Part shown: positions 37,776 to 37,986 of the stretch, in pieces
Layout of the letters: each line of letters begins with the position of its first letter
Position numbering within the stretch: position 1 is the first letter of the stretch
Source: Candidatus Nanopelagicales bacterium
GTDB taxonomy: Bacteria; Actinomycetota; Actinomycetes; S36-B12
Assembly: GCA_028825115.1 (NCBI GenBank)
Contig: JAPKAV010000009.1
Coordinates: forward strand, 1-37,986
Length of the DNA stretch: 37,986 bases
Direction of reading: 5' to 3'
Translations under genes and position numbers: made by a program
Notes under the pieces: model-generated
What the model saw: only the letters and a program-made list of their open reading frames with translations
What the model was told of the DNA's origin: nothing
Databases searched by the model: none

Positions 37776-37986
37776 TACGCTCCGCTGGTTGAGCACGACC
37801 TCGGTCCCCAGAAGGCACTTCTGTGGGCCTCAAAGTGTTGAGCCACCTAGGGAATTGGTGCGCAAGTCTACTTTTTTACGTACACGTCCGTCGACAACAG
37901 CGTGGTTGCACACTGGGGTGAATCCCGCAACGAAACCGGCGGGATTCTGCAATTGGGGGAGGCGTCAGTTAGCATCACGGCATGGG
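37776..37986. other. Non-coding end of the window with a small hairpin
   Basis: No convincing gene is seen in these 211 bases. A perfect 9-bp inverted repeat, GAATCCCGC (37920-37928) and GCGGGATTC (37939-37947), encloses a 10-nt loop; no U-run follows, so it is not a classic terminator. A weaker stem with one bulged base (CCCAGAAG with CTTCTGTGGG, about 37817-37836) lies soon after the EthD stop and might end its transcript. The right part could be the leader of the next gene outside the window. Confidence 0.5.

Overview
The window looks like a piece of an actinobacterial chromosome of moderate GC content (roughly half G+C by eye). Pointers to Actinobacteria are the C-terminus of a PF06089-type L-asparaginase, an XRE regulator followed by a small helical protein (an order reminiscent of the mycobacterial Rv0474-hbhA pair), frequent GTG/TTG starts, and a lipoprotein solute-binding protein with a classic LAAC lipobox. 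The genus cannot be named from this sequence. No tRNA, rRNA, CRISPR array, transposase or integrase was seen.

Layout. (1) 1-1007: tail of an asparaginase II gene, a 14-bp tandem repeat that starts at its stop codon, a palindrome-rich promoter, an XRE regulator and an 88-residue protein. (2) 1284-8974 (+): SDR, 3-hydroxyacyl-CoA-dehydrogenase-type enzyme, tandem rhodanese, AHL-lactonase-type metallohydrolase, ketopantoate-reductase-type enzyme, acetoacetyl-CoA synthetase, a small ABM-fold protein and a second SDR. (3) 8984-9994 (-): LacI-family repressor, divergent from (4) 10090-18723 (+): a tight eight-gene operon with HisD-like dehydrogenase, APH-type kinase, class-III aminotransferase-fold phospho-lyase, PxpA, PxpB, PxpC, biotin carboxyl carrier protein and biotin carboxylase. 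A perfect 14-bp palindrome sits exactly between the -35 and -10 of its promoter. (5) 18779-21535 (-): FAD monooxygenase of the 2,6-dihydroxypyridine 3-monooxygenase type, zinc alcohol dehydrogenase and cupin. (6) 21700-25366 (+): two luciferase-like flavin monooxygenases (LLM), an internally deleted thiolase and a CaiB-type CoA-transferase. (7) 25386-26306 (-): TrmB-family regulator, divergent from (8) 26414-36761 (+): MenB/BadI-type crotonase, 3-hydroxyacyl-CoA dehydrogenase, a second LLM pair, a PaaK-type CoA ligase and a complete CUT2-type ABC importer, closed by a strong terminator. (9) 36870-37775: a double EthD-domain protein.

How it fits together (inference): this is a catabolic island of about 35 kb. 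The ABC importer would bring in the substrate. LLM and FAD monooxygenases, CoA ligase/CoA-transferase, dehydrogenases and a ring-opening type crotonase would oxygenate, activate and open a cyclic skeleton. The LacI-controlled operon combines amino-alcohol oxidation, kinase plus phospho-lyase deamination, and biotin/ATP-dependent lactam or amide opening. Acetoacetyl-CoA synthetase would return a four-carbon product to central metabolism. The substrate is unknown; a nitrogen heterocycle or lactam is the best guess. The two most original parts are the kinase/phospho-lyase/PxpABC-biotin operon with its repressor site, and the duplicated two-gene LLM modules.
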